A DNA stretch of 64,000 bases from Bdellovibrio bacteriovorus HD100 (GTDB lineage: Bacteria; Bdellovibrionota; Bdellovibrionia; Bdellovibrionales; Bdellovibrionaceae): the NCBI RefSeq assembly GCF_000196175.1, contig NC_005363.1, positions 124,001 to 188,000 on the forward strand, given 5' to 3'. Each line of letters begins with the position of its first letter. The first letter of the stretch is position 1. The notes beneath the pieces were generated by a model, which saw only the letters and a list, made by a program, of their open reading frames with translations, ran no database searches and was not told the DNA's origin. Positions 33,315-42,972 of the stretch are shown here, piece by piece. The translations under genes were made by a program, and so were the position numbers.

Positions 33315-34691
33315 ATGCAATCACTCAAACGCTACTGGAAAACCTATATTTTGGGCGGCGCCCTTCTGCTGGTTTTGTTCATCATGGCAGAAACAGGTTT
33401 CCAGGTTAGATCCTTTGCTCAGGAAAGGTATGCGGATCTGCAGAACTTCAGTAAAGTTCTTAATCTGATTCAGCAGTACTATGTTGAAGAAGTGAATACC
33501 AAGAAGCTGGTTTACGGGGCGATCAAAGGGATGCTGCGCGAACTGGATCCACACACGAACTTCATGCCACCGGAGATGTTCAAGGATTTTGAGACAGAAA
33601 CCAGTGGTGAGTTCGGTGGGTTGGGTATTGAGATTTCCATTCAAAACGGCATTCTGACGATCATTTCCCCGATCGAGGATGCACCAGCCTGGGAAGCGGG
33701 CATCAAGGCTGGGGATAAAGTTGTATCTATCGACGGGACCACCACAAAAGGCATGAGTCTGGCCGAAGCTTCCGTGATGATGCGTGGAAAAAAAGGCAGC
33801 AAGATTGTTTTGCGAGTCGTGCGCGATAACGAGGAAAAACCTCGCGACATCACCGTTGTTCGTGGCAGTGTGAAAATCAAGTCAGTGAAGTACACGGATC
33901 TGGGGGATGGTTTTGCTTATGTGCGGATCACAAGCTTCATTGAAAACACATCCAAGGATCTGCAAAAGACTGTTGAAAATCATATCAAGAACAACAAAAA
34001 TATGGCGGGCTTGTTGATTGATATGCGCAGAAATCCGGGTGGTTTGCTGGATCAGGCCATCAAGGTCAGTGATATGTTCCTGAAGGACGGGACGATTGTT
34101 TCCACTATCGGACGTAATAAAAACGAAAAAGAAGTGGCGACAGCCTCTAAAAAAGGTCAGTACACAAACTTCCCGATTGTGATTCTGGTGAATGAATACA
34201 CCGCAAGTGCCAGTGAAATTGTGTCCGGTGCTTTGCAGGACAACAAACGTGCTTTGATCGTCGGTCAAAGAACATTTGGTAAAGGCTCCGTCCAGTCTGT
34301 GATCAAGCTGGGTGATGGCAGTGGTTTGAAATTGACCGTGGCTCGTTACTACACACCGAATGGTGTTTCGATCCAGGCAGAAGGTATTCATCCTGACATC
34401 GAAATTGAAGATGTGGATCCGGATGCTTTCTCTAAGGCGATTGTGAAGTCTGTCACAACTCGTGAAGGTGATATCGCAGGTCACTTGAAAGGTGATCGTG
34501 AGAAAGCGGCAGAGAAGCTGGATGTTAAAGAGGGCGCAGAAGAAGGCGCACTGGCTTGGTGGAAAGACGTGGGATCGAAAAAAGATGAAAAGCTGTCGCC
34601 GCGCGATAAGCTGTTCAAGTCTGATTATCAAGCATATCAAGCATTTAGCTATCTCAAAGCATGGGATACTTTGAAGGCTTTGACGCGCTAG
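33315..34691 (+). CDS. ctpA: Carboxy-terminal processing protease (S41)
   Basis: 458 residues. An N-terminal membrane anchor is followed by the ELDPHTNFMPPEMF motif, a PDZ domain near residues 95-175 (EFGGLGIEIS; GDKVVSIDG) and the peptidase core. The catalytic Ser is expected at residue 298 in EYTASASEI and the general-base Lys at 323 in QRTFGKGSVQS. CtpA-type proteases trim or degrade periplasmic proteins, including murein endopeptidases. Placement after an EnvC-like gene matches the gene order in Pseudomonas. The C-terminal 70 residues after the core are Lys/Glu-rich. Confidence 0.94.
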   Translation: MQSLKRYWKTYILGGALLLVLFIMAETGFQVRSFAQERYADLQNFSKVLNLIQQYYVEEVNTKKLVYGAIKGMLRELDPHTNFMPPEMFKDFETETSGEFGGLGIEISIQNGILTIISPIEDAPAWEAGIKAGDKVVSIDGTTTKGMSLAEASVMMRGKKGSKIVLRVVRDNEEKPRDITVVRGSVKIKSVKYTDLGDGFAYVRITSFIENTSKDLQKTVENHIKNNKNMAGLLIDMRRNPGGLLDQAIKVSDMFLKDGTIVSTIGRNKNEKEVATASKKGQYTNFPIVILVNEYTASASEIVSGALQDNKRALIVGQRTFGKGSVQSVIKLGDGSGLKLTVARYYTPNGVSIQAEGIHPDIEIEDVDPDAFSKAIVKSVTTREGDIAGHLKGDREKAAEKLDVKEGAEEGALAWWKDVGSKKDEKLSPRDKLFKSDYQAYQAFSYLKAWDTLKALTR

Positions 34692-34754
34692 TTATTGATT
34701 AAGAATTTTAGAGGCCCTACTCTAGCCGCACATCCAAGGCAGAGGGGGCCTTTC

Positions 34755-35315
34755 ATGTTAAAACTTGTTATCTTCATCACGGCGTTGTGTTCTTTGGCTC
34801 ACGCCCAGCACATCGGTTTCGAAAAAGGGAATTCCCTCACTGTCACTCCAATTCAAGGTCAAGTTCGTGTGCTCTGTGGCGGCTTTAACGGCAACGGAAC
34901 GGCGCTGTATTCCTGTCGTGACATCGTTATGAAGCCCGCCGCCTACGATCATTTCGTGGGACCACGCGATGCGCGTGTTACTAAGGTGGAGCTGACGGCT
35001 TTTCATCAAGATGGTTCCAATCGTTCAAAAACAGAAGACTATCAGGGAGCTCGTGGAGCCAGTGCTGATGCTTTCAATCTTTGGATTTCAACTCTGTTTC
35101 AGAAGCCCCTGCTTGAAGTGGGCACGAACAACGTGAACTACCGTTTGGTCAGTGGAAGCACTGTTTATGCGGAAGGTTCGTTCCAGGCTGTGGTTACTAA
35201 GACGGCCATGCGTGAATGCCCGATGGCAACTTATCAGTCTACAGACGTCAACGACTGCAATTCGCAGTACTCCATCTGTCAGCGCTACTTCAAAGAATTT
35301 AACAACTGCCAGTAA
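34755..35315 (+). CDS. Small secreted protein with multiple Cys, unknown function
   Basis: About 186 residues. I start at the ATG at 34755, preceded by AGAGGGGG, because it opens with a signal peptide (MLKLVIFITALCSLAHAQ); the longest frame adds 20 residues. The mature protein has seven Cys, including CGG, SCRD and a cluster near the C terminus (ECPMATYQSTDVNDCNSQYS), so disulfides are likely. I recognise no family. A bidirectional terminator follows. Confidence 0.72.
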   Translation: MLKLVIFITALCSLAHAQHIGFEKGNSLTVTPIQGQVRVLCGGFNGNGTALYSCRDIVMKPAAYDHFVGPRDARVTKVELTAFHQDGSNRSKTEDYQGARGASADAFNLWISTLFQKPLLEVGTNNVNYRLVSGSTVYAEGSFQAVVTKTAMRECPMATYQSTDVNDCNSQYSICQRYFKEFNNCQ

Positions 35316-35322
35316 AAATTAA

Positions 35323-35353
35323 AAAAGCCGGTCTCATTGCTGAGCCGGCTTTT
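35323..35353. terminator. Bidirectional intrinsic terminator
   Basis: AAAAGCCGG pairs with CCGGCTTTT, with a further CTCA/TGAG inner stem and a TTGC loop. It lies between two convergent genes and has A- and T-runs on either side. Confidence 0.85.
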
Positions 35354-35376
35354 CGGAGTAGAGATTTCTTTTATTC

Positions 35377-36078
35377 TTATACGCACTCTTTAAGTTTCTT
35401 CACAACTTCCATTGCTTTGGCTTTATCAACGCCTTTAACTTCCATGATCGCATCCACGAAAGCTTCTTCAGATGTGCCGCGTTTGCCGGATTCAACGATC
35501 TGGTCGTGGCGCTCGATGATTTGAGTGTAAGAGTCACGCTCTGCCTTGGAGAATCTGGTCAGGATGGCCTCTGGCAGAGTTTCCAGTTTGGACAACGCTG
35601 CTGTGGTTTCAGTCAACTCCGCGGCGTTCAGGTCTTTGGCTGTTTTGCGTGCGCCTGTCAAAGAGGAGTTTGCCATCAGTTTCGCAGAAGCCGTTGCTGC
35701 CGCATCGATGGATTGACCTTCGTTAGCGTCCTTTTTACTGATCTCAGCCGCCATCTTTTTGGCTGCAACGATAGTAGCCAGGCTGTCCAGACGTTGTGCG
35801 GACTTGGTTGGATCTGCTTTCAGAGCCATGGAAAGAGCATTGTTCTTACCAGAAGGAAGTGCCAGTTCATTGATGATGTTGTCCTGAGCGACTTTCAGTT
35901 TCTGGGCATCCAAACCTTTAGAGGTCATGCCTTTACCGAAAGCGGCGGCTTTAACCTGCTTGGTGTATTCCACCAAAGCTTCACGCGCTGGTTTTGCACC
36001 AGGGGCTGCGTGGACTGTCAAAGACAGGGACATAGTAGTCACCAGGGCGGCCATACCGAAAACAAATGCTTTTTTCAT
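35377..36078 (-). CDS. Secreted helical protein, unknown function
   Basis: 233 residues with a clear signal peptide (MKKAFVFGMAALVTTMSLSLTVHA) and a strong ribosome-binding site (AAGGAGAGAG). The mature part is Ala/Lys/Glu-rich and predicted all-helical, for example SAQRLDSLATIVAAKKMAAE, with a single Cys three residues from the end (KLKECV). I recognise no family. It lies downstream of the 921-residue membrane protein gene, 126 bases apart, and might be cotranscribed. Confidence 0.7.
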   Translation of the reverse strand: MKKAFVFGMAALVTTMSLSLTVHAAPGAKPAREALVEYTKQVKAAAFGKGMTSKGLDAQKLKVAQDNIINELALPSGKNNALSMALKADPTKSAQRLDSLATIVAAKKMAAEISKKDANEGQSIDAAATASAKLMANSSLTGARKTAKDLNAAELTETTAALSKLETLPEAILTRFSKAERDSYTQIIERHDQIVESGKRGTSEEAFVDAIMEVKGVDKAKAMEVVKKLKECV

Positions 36079-36204
36079 ACTCTCTCTCCTTAGTACTTGT
36101 TAATTTTTTAAACAGGGCACTCCAATTTTTGGGACTCTCCAATCCCAGAAGCGCCTTGCTTAGTTTAATCGTTTCAACACTCTATATATCAAAGGCCGTA
36201 CCAA

Positions 36205-38970
36205 TTAGTTCTTGCCCGGCATTGCCATGCCTCTCATCTGAGCGATCTTGGCCTGAATCTCATTTTGGAACTGACCTTGTTCCGCATTGAGACGTTTGAT
36301 ATTGCGGATCTTGTCCCAGCTCACAGCATTTGCCATGGAGCCGTACATCATCACTTCCTGCGCCAGAGATTGAAGCTGTTCCAGCGCCTGAACCGCGATA
36401 TCACGTTGTTGTTTGTTCAAGGTCACCACCGCACCCTCAGTCGCGTCACCCACACCCAACAGGGTGGAAACGCCCGCCAGAGCCGTTTGAATCTTGGTCA
36501 CTTGCTCTTCCAGCTGGTAGTTTTCCAAAGGCGACTGAATCACTTCGCGGCCTTCAATATTTTTCACTTCGATTTTCTTCAGCAAATTGTTCAGAGCAAA
36601 GAACTCGCCTTCAACAGCCTTCAATGCCGCGTGGGTCGGAGCGTTCTTAAGAAGATTTTCAAATTTCAGATCAAACTTCGCAGAAGGCTGAAGCATTTCC
36701 TGCAGCAAAGCCAGGTACACACGCTCTTCCTGGAAGACAGCATTGATGATCCCGTTGGCCATCGGGCCACGGTTGAAGCTGCTTCTTTCGTTGTTGTACA
36801 TTTTGCGAACCATCTTCACGACGATCTCGTCATAGCTCTTGGAGAATTCACCAAAGGCCTTTTGCATCTGGGATTCTGTTTTAGCTGTCCACCAAGCCGG
36901 GAATGCGGACTCTTCTTTAGAGCCAACCGCATTGTCACGGGCTTCGTGAACAAGGTATTCAACAAAACCTTTATAGTTCTTGCCGCTGGCTGCGCGCACC
37001 GGCCAGTTGTAGATTCTTTCAACCGGAGCATCGGCTTTGATGCCAAAGCACGGATCAAATTCATCATTCTGATTTGCCAAAGTCGGTGGCAGGAACACAG
37101 ACGGGAAGCCCGTGTGAGCACCGGCAATTTTTGGAGTCTTCACAACTTTGCCATTGGCTTCCACATCCGGACCGCAGATCATCTGCATGACCAGGAAGTC
37201 GGTGATCTTCGGAGTTTTAAACAGACCCACCTGACGGTAGTAGCTTGTACCAGCCAATGCTTCCGCAGTGCTCGGCGCTTTTTCGTAAGCCTGGCCGAAA
37301 CCACGACCCACTTCCAGAGAAGGATCCGGAGAGCCCATGTAGCTGCGGATCTCGTTCATCACACGGAAATAGTTTTGAGAGCTGGAAACATTCTGAGCAG
37401 CAATGCGCATGTTGTTGTTCAGCTCCAGCAACCCTTTGCCGATCTGGTCGCGGTCACCGGTGGAAAGCTTGGCGATGATGCCATTGATGGCTTTCTTTTC
37501 CGCCGGGTAAAGATATTTGGTCTTGTCGGATTTCATCAAAGCTTCGGCCTTGATCGCCGCTTCAGCCACGGTGTCCAGCTGCATGCCTTCGATAAACTGC
37601 GGGTGAGTCAGGTAAAGGTCCTCGCGGCCTTCAGCCATATCCAGCGGAGTCACGCCATTCAGCGGAGCCGTGCGCAGCAGTGGCTGAATCTGGGATTCGT
37701 TGAATCTTGCGTTGCGGATTTCATTCACAAAATCGTTATAGAAGGAATAGCTGCTGTTAAACATGCTCGTCAGGCTTTTCAAAGCTTCAGACCAGTTGTG
37801 GTGAGCTTCGTAGACCTCAGACATGTTGATCATGCGCCAGTCCATCATCTTCTGATGGAAGTGCTTCATTTCATGTTTCAAGTTGTCGGTAGAACCATTC
37901 CACTTCGCGGTTTTCAAAGTGTTCACATGGTTCACCATGTCGCGGTTCATGTCGTGGAAGTCAGCTCCGTCAAAGATGTTTTTCCAGGCAAAGGTCACAT
38001 GACGGTTGAACCACATGTCCAAAGCCACGAATGCGGAGATCTGAAGGCCTTTAACAATCAAAAGGCGCAGACCTTTTACTTGCATCGTGCCCGGTGTCAG
38101 CCAGACAGCGATATCAACACCAGTCACACGCAAAACCACTTTCGTCAGCAGGGCCTGACCCAAAGCCGCCGCGCCAGAAGAAATCAGCATGGATGCGATC
38201 CCCGGAGCGTACTCCCAGATTTTCTTTTGAATGACCAGATATTCGTAAGCTTTACCACACGGATCTTCCTCAACGCCCGCAGCGGTGTCCTTCTGGGAAA
38301 CTTTGCCGCCCATCATGACTTTCGCACACGCCTTCACGTTCGGATCCGAAGCGATGGAGGAAAGATAAGTTTGCAGGAAAGCGCCCACGGTCATGCCCAG
38401 ATACGGGATCATGTGGTGGAACTTCGGATTTTTGATGTAAGTGGATAGCAGGTTGGAAGTCAGACCTTGGGAATACATGAAAGTGAAGAAGCCAAACACT
38501 CCCATCGGTGAAAGCTGGTGCTGGATATGCTGTTGCATTGCCACAGGATTTTGCGAATAGTTCGTGATCAGCTGGCCGGCCACAACCGCACCCATCGCGA
38601 CGAAGAACATGGCAGATTCCGTCGGCAGGTTTCTTACAGTGTGGGACAGGGATGCTTTGGAGGCGTTTTTAATGCGCACCATTTCATCCAGCATCATCTT
38701 GTTGATGGATTTTGGCGAGAACTTGCGAAGTTGTTTTTCTTCCCCGAACGGGATTTCCATCGCCAGCTTTTTGGTTGTTTTATCAAAGACTTGGGCTTTC
38801 TTGGATTCCTTGTCGACATAAAGGGTGTAACCCATGGGCTCCAGGAAATCGCGGTACTGGGCAAGTTGAGCCTTCTCTTTTTCAGTCCAATTGGCTGCAG
38901 CCTGGGCCACAGGGGCCAGGATCATGTTAACAGCGGCAATGGCAGTCAGAATCTTAGAGAACCATTTCAT
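36205..38970 (-). CDS. Large membrane protein of unknown function
   Basis: 921 residues. A signal-like N terminus (MKWFSKILTAIAAVNMILAPVAQA) is followed by a short domain (TLYVDKESKKAQVFDK). About five hydrophobic segments lie between residues 108 and 330, for example AMFFVAMGAVVAGQLITNYS and ALGQALLTKVVLRVTGVDIA. A soluble helical region of about 580 residues rich in Met, Asn and Ala completes it. No catalytic motif is evident and I recognise no family. The size and unusual plan suggest a lineage-specific envelope protein. Confidence 0.75.
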   Translation of the reverse strand: MKWFSKILTAIAAVNMILAPVAQAAANWTEKEKAQLAQYRDFLEPMGYTLYVDKESKKAQVFDKTTKKLAMEIPFGEEKQLRKFSPKSINKMMLDEMVRIKNASKASLSHTVRNLPTESAMFFVAMGAVVAGQLITNYSQNPVAMQQHIQHQLSPMGVFGFFTFMYSQGLTSNLLSTYIKNPKFHHMIPYLGMTVGAFLQTYLSSIASDPNVKACAKVMMGGKVSQKDTAAGVEEDPCGKAYEYLVIQKKIWEYAPGIASMLISSGAAALGQALLTKVVLRVTGVDIAVWLTPGTMQVKGLRLLIVKGLQISAFVALDMWFNRHVTFAWKNIFDGADFHDMNRDMVNHVNTLKTAKWNGSTDNLKHEMKHFHQKMMDWRMINMSEVYEAHHNWSEALKSLTSMFNSSYSFYNDFVNEIRNARFNESQIQPLLRTAPLNGVTPLDMAEGREDLYLTHPQFIEGMQLDTVAEAAIKAEALMKSDKTKYLYPAEKKAINGIIAKLSTGDRDQIGKGLLELNNNMRIAAQNVSSSQNYFRVMNEIRSYMGSPDPSLEVGRGFGQAYEKAPSTAEALAGTSYYRQVGLFKTPKITDFLVMQMICGPDVEANGKVVKTPKIAGAHTGFPSVFLPPTLANQNDEFDPCFGIKADAPVERIYNWPVRAASGKNYKGFVEYLVHEARDNAVGSKEESAFPAWWTAKTESQMQKAFGEFSKSYDEIVVKMVRKMYNNERSSFNRGPMANGIINAVFQEERVYLALLQEMLQPSAKFDLKFENLLKNAPTHAALKAVEGEFFALNNLLKKIEVKNIEGREVIQSPLENYQLEEQVTKIQTALAGVSTLLGVGDATEGAVVTLNKQQRDIAVQALEQLQSLAQEVMMYGSMANAVSWDKIRNIKRLNAEQGQFQNEIQAKIAQMRGMAMPGKN

Positions 38971-39100
38971 AGCTTCACCTCAGTCTCTGAATGTATAGAA
39001 GCAAGCTTTGGGCCCCTCAAAAGCGATTAAATGGCACGGGACTTGTCTCATACCGCGACGAGGCCGCAAACGGGCACTGGGGTGTCTAAATCTTGTGATT

Positions 39101-39110
39101 GTCTCATTCT
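39101..39110 (+). promoter_or_regulatory. Recurrent intergenic word GTCTCATTCT
   Basis: This 10-mer also occurs at 10186-10195 and 18810-18819 at gene edges, and the shorter GTCTCA at 39045-39050. Here it lies about 40 bases above trxA. Its function is unknown; a promoter or regulator site is possible. Confidence 0.3.
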
Positions 39111-39151
39111 GGGATTTGGGATAAGCCTAGCGCCACAAAACAGGAGGCCCC

Positions 39152-39502
39152 ATGGCTGTCGTAGAAATCACCAAGAACAACATTCAAGAGATCGTTGAAA
39201 GCAACAACATGATCATTCTGGATTTCTGGGCCACATGGTGTGCACCTTGCCGTCGTTTTGCCCCGATCTTTGAGTCTGTGGCTGCAAAACACCCCGACGT
39301 GATTTTCGGAAAGATCGACACCGAAGCGGAGGTGGAGTTGGCGGACAAGTTCCAGATCAAATCCATCCCGACTTTGATGATCATCAAAGAAAGCGACATT
39401 ATCTTCAGCCAGCCAGGCGCCTTGCCGGAAGAGATCTTTGAGCAGATCGTGGTGAAGGCCAAAGAAATCGACATGGAAGAGGTTCGTCGTGAAAACTCTT
39501 AA
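39152..39502 (+). CDS. trxA: Thioredoxin
   Basis: 116 residues of the thioredoxin fold without a signal peptide, so cytoplasmic. The active site reads FWATWCAPCRRFAPIFE, with the CxxC motif written Cys-Ala-Pro-Cys rather than the usual Cys-Gly-Pro-Cys. The cis-Pro motif is SIPTLMI. It would reduce protein disulfides with thioredoxin reductase. A GGAGGCC ribosome-binding site precedes the start. The next gene begins inside its 3' end (14-base overlap). Confidence 0.93.
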   Translation: MAVVEITKNNIQEIVESNNMIILDFWATWCAPCRRFAPIFESVAAKHPDVIFGKIDTEAEVELADKFQIKSIPTLMIIKESDIIFSQPGALPEEIFEQIVVKAKEIDMEEVRRENS

Positions 39503-39947
39503 GCCGTTGTTGCCACTTTTGGTGGTGCTGGCAGCATCCCAGTCCAAGGCGGTGTCCTGGAGAATCTTTGGCGCCTGCAAGAACTCTCCTGTGCATGAGG
39601 GAACCTATCAGGCGGACTTGACTAAATCAGTGGGCGCTCTGAGCCTTGAAATCTTTGATGCGAATAAGATCCCGTACGTGGGATCTGCGGAAGGCATCAA
39701 TTCCATCATCAACAGCCCGATCGGTCTGGACAGCATTGAAGTTGTGTCCGACACCGAACTGCGCGCTTATGGCTGGTGTTACACTATCAACGGCAAGCAG
39801 CCGACAGAAATGCCGGACAAGATTCAATTCAAATCCCAGGACGACAAGTTGACGTGGTTCTATGCGTACTCCACCAATAAGAATAATGAGTGGACCGACT
39901 ATTGTTCCCCGGCCTACTGGATCGCGGCCGATCAGTTCTGCAAATAA
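39489..39947 (+). CDS. Small secreted Cys-containing protein, possibly DUF4430-like
   Basis: 152 residues with a signal peptide (MKTLKPLLPLLVVLAASQSKA). The mature part contains YGWCYTINGKQPTEMP and a preceding segment (GIDSIEVV-like: GLDSIEVVSDTELRA) that recall DUF4430, a small beta domain related to the end of transcobalamin. That link is tentative. Four Cys suggest disulfides. The start overlaps the trxA end by 14 bases, so the two are translationally linked, which hints at a redox connection. A strong terminator follows. Confidence 0.68.
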   Translation: MKTLKPLLPLLVVLAASQSKAVSWRIFGACKNSPVHEGTYQADLTKSVGALSLEIFDANKIPYVGSAEGINSIINSPIGLDSIEVVSDTELRAYGWCYTINGKQPTEMPDKIQFKSQDDKLTWFYAYSTNKNNEWTDYCSPAYWIAADQFCK

Positions 39948-39948
39948 A

Positions 39949-39977
39949 AAAAGCCCGGTGTTTCCACCGGGCTTTTT
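39949..39977. terminator. Bidirectional intrinsic terminator
   Basis: AAAAGCCCGGTG, loop TTTC, CACCGGGCTTTTT. It lies between the convergent secreted-protein and cyclophilin genes. Confidence 0.9.
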
Positions 39978-40000
39978 AGTATTCAAATTTGAATTCGAAA

Positions 40001-40636
40001 TTACTTCTGGATCGTTACGTGTTTGATCACGATTGGTTCAACCGGGCGATCCATAGCTCCTGTTTTGGAGTTCTCGATGGATTTAACCACGTCCATACCT
40101 TCAACAACTTCACCGAACACCGTGTGACGGCCATCCAACCAAGGAGTTGGAACAGTTGTTACGAAGAACTGGGAACCATTGGTGTTAGGACCCGCGTTCG
40201 CCATGGAAAGGATGCCTGGTTTGTCGTGTTTCGGAGCGCCAGCTGGGAACTCATCTTCGAAACGGAAGCCTGGGCCGCCAGTTCCAGTTCCAAGTGGGCA
40301 ACCACCCTGAATCATGAAATCTTTGATCACGCGGTGGAAAGTCAGACCATCATAGAATGGCTTCTTCACTTTCTCGCCAGTTTTAGGATCAGTCCATTCT
40401 TTGGTGCCTTCGATCAGGCCCACGATGTTTTCTACTGTTTTCGGCGCTTTATCTGCGAAAAGTTTTACTTTGAAAGTGCCTTTAGATGTCTCAAATACTG
40501 CGATCATGTCTTTTCCCTTCTTCGTAGCCTTTGCCTTGGATTCGGTCTTTGCATCTGCGCGGAAGCTGAAAGCTGCCAATAGGAATGCAAAAAGGTAGAT
40601 CCAAAATACCTTCTTAACATCGATATTCTTCGACAT
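40001..40636 (-). CDS. Secreted cyclophilin-type peptidyl-prolyl isomerase
   Basis: About 211 residues. I start at the ATG at 40636, preceded by AGGAGA. A signal peptide ([19 protein letters not shown]) and a Lys-rich linker come before the cyclophilin domain, with the active-site segments [22 protein letters not shown] and [12 protein letters not shown]. It speeds proline isomerisation in periplasmic or outer-membrane proteins. The gene is solitary, 35 bases below glnE, so readthrough from the Tol-glnE transcript is possible. Confidence 0.93.
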   Translation of the reverse strand: MSKNIDVKKVFWIYLFAFLLAAFSFRADAKTESKAKATKKGKDMIAVFETSKGTFKVKLFADKAPKTVENIVGLIEGTKEWTDPKTGEKVKKPFYDGLTFHRVIKDFMIQGGCPLGTGTGGPGFRFEDEFPAGAPKHDKPGILSMANAGPNTNGSQFFVTTVPTPWLDGRHTVFGEVVEGMDVVKSIENSKTGAMDRPVEPIVIKHVTIQK

Positions 40637-40671
40637 TGGGGTCTCCTGACTTTTGTCCAACCCCTTCACTA

Positions 40672-42972
40672 TTAGTGAGGCAGCCGTCGAGGGTCAAGTT
40701 CCTTCAAAAGTGCAACGTTAGCCGAAAGCAGGCCTGTGACTTCATTCAGAAGCTCTTGCGGAGGCAGATGAAGCGCCAAGGCAAGCGCATGAAACGACTC
40801 ATGATTTGGGCTCAGTTCCGTCAGCGACTCTGACGCAACCAGCTGAAGCATCTGCTCAATCTGGCGCAGTCGGTCATAGTTCTTGAGCAAAACACCTGAT
40901 TTCTCCTCTAAAGCGCTGATCAAATCGGCGGTTCCTGTTGAGGAGGGTTTGAATTTCTTCTTTAAAACTGCGGTCTGCGCGGCCAGTTCCACATCCACAA
41001 GTCCGCCTTCGCTGTACTTCAAGTTGGGATGTGCTCCCTCAACCAGCAACTGAGTGCGGATGCGCTCAAGCTCATCCAGCTCAGCGGAAGAAAGCCCCAG
41101 ATCCAAAAAGCCCAGATTATTGTGAGTGCTTTCGCCAATCCAGCGGGCTTTCAAATAAGCCTGACGTTCCCAGGCCGAACTTTGAGTTTGCAGATAGTCT
41201 TCCAGATCCTTTTGCACAATAACCAAGGGCCCGGCTTTTCCGGACGGGCGCAGGCGCATGTCGATGGAATAGATATTTCCACCACGATGACTTTCAGTCA
41301 GACGGGTGATGAAACGTTTGGCGAGCTTATAGTCTATTTCGACCGGTTCCTCCGGCACGACAAAGATGAAATCTAGGTCTGAGCGGAAACCCATTTCGCG
41401 GCCGCCCCATTTGCCCAACGCCAGAATGCGCAGCTTCGAGGGATATTCTTTTTTCAGAGCATCCAGCAACGTGGTCGCCACGGAATCCGCAGTGGAGGTC
41501 AGATTCGCGGTCAACTGCTGAAGGTTTTTATCTTCAAGATACTCGCTTCCGTTGATGACCTCAGAAAGAAGCTTCTTTTCAGCCAGTTCTTCCAGCAGGG
41601 TGCCCAGATCTTCCGAGTGTTTGTCCTGAGCGCGGTACACGAAACTGTCCAGCAGTTCAGGGCGGTTGCACAGAATGCGGGAAAGATACGGCGAATGACC
41701 GAACAACCACGCCAGTTCCTGCAGCAGTTCTTTTTCGCGCAATAGCAGCGCAAAGAAGCTGGCTTTGGCCCGCGTGCTGCCGATGAAATCTTTTAACAGC
41801 AACAAACCCCGGCGAATGTCGCCTTTTTGTTCCTGCAAGGTTTCTAGAAAAGCCCCCAAAAAGGCTTTGCGTGAAAGCTCATCGCGGCCTTTGTTGCGGG
41901 AAAGAACTTCCTGCCCCAGGATTTCCTGCCAAAGTTCCTGCAGATCCTGATCCGGCAAGCCGGTGCGTTTCAGTTCTTCTTCCAGCGAAATCTCTTTCGG
42001 GGCTTCCCCCAACAGACTTTTTACGATGGAATCACAGCGAAGCATGTCGAACTTCAGATTCGGCAAGGCCTGCATCACAAATTCAGGATGCGTTTCGTTC
42101 AGTACCAGTAAGTGAGTCTGTTCATCGTTCAGCGCCTGAACATAGTTTTCAAGCCGGCGCAGATTCCAATAGTGCTGGCGCAGGAACTTGGCTTCTTCAG
42201 GTGGCAGAAGCTCTTTCATTTCCAGCAGTAATAAAGCCTCCGTGGTTCCGCGCACCTGCAATGTCAGATCGCGGCCACCGTGAATGACCTGAAGGGCGTG
42301 GGTGAAAAGCTCGACATCGCGAATGCCCCCGATGCCCAGCTTTAAATCCACCACTTGATCCTGCGAGCGTTCCCAGTAATGCACCTGAATTTTAGAGCGC
42401 AGGGTCTTTAAGTCTTCGAGCAAAGTAAAATCCAGATGTTTGCGGAAAGAAAACTTCTGCGCAAACGCCAGCACTTCCTTCTGCACATCTTCATCACCGG
42501 CAATCGGGCGCAGACGAACAAAGGCCAGACGTTCCCAGGTTTCGCCATAGTTGCCATAGTAATCTTTGAATTGATCCAGGGTTGGAATCAGCGGCCCTTG
42601 TTTGCCGCCGGGGCGCAGGTCAAAGTCCACGCGAAAGACAAAGCCCGCCGCAGTTCGTTCAGTCAGAATCTTTTGAAACTTGCGCAAAGCCGAAAGGCCT
42701 TGGGCAGAGTCCTCCTGACTGACCAATAGAACATCCACATCCGAGCTTAAATTCAGTTCTGAAGACCCCAGCTTGCCCAGGGCGAAAAGTGCGATTTTTT
42801 GATTGGAAAAGCAGTGATCAAAAGCGTGGCGTAAAAGAAGATCCGCGGCCCCACTCCATTGCTGGCAGATTTGATCGGGGGCCATAGAGTCGGTCTTGGC
42901 GGCGTCAGCAAAGCGAGACCAGATCTCGCTGCGCTCTTGCCGTAACTGATCCTCGATGGATAAGTTAGTCAA
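40672..42972 (-). CDS. glnE: Glutamine synthetase adenylyltransferase/removase, short form
   Basis: 766 residues with two nucleotidyltransferase domains: the N-terminal one has [20 protein letters not shown] and the C-terminal one [20 protein letters not shown]. Both keep the SDxD metal-binding motif, so both removal and addition of AMP on glutamine synthetase are plausible. E. coli GlnE is about 946 residues; here roughly 90 residues are missing before the first motif and the rest is spread. The start lies inside the tolB 3' end (8-base overlap), tying nitrogen control to the Tol operon. No longer start is possible without a deeper overlap. Confidence 0.9.

Noticed and set aside
36265-38448. 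727-codon open frame opposite the 921-residue protein gene
   Set aside because: Its product is rich in His, Arg, Gln and Phe in the way typical of antisense shadows, and the minus-strand frame has a signal sequence and sensible membrane segments.
39093-39124. Standard -35/-10 promoter of trxA (TTGTGA ... GGATAA)
   Set aside because: The spacing is 20 bases, too long for a confident call, and the alternative TTGTCT pairing gives 14 bases.
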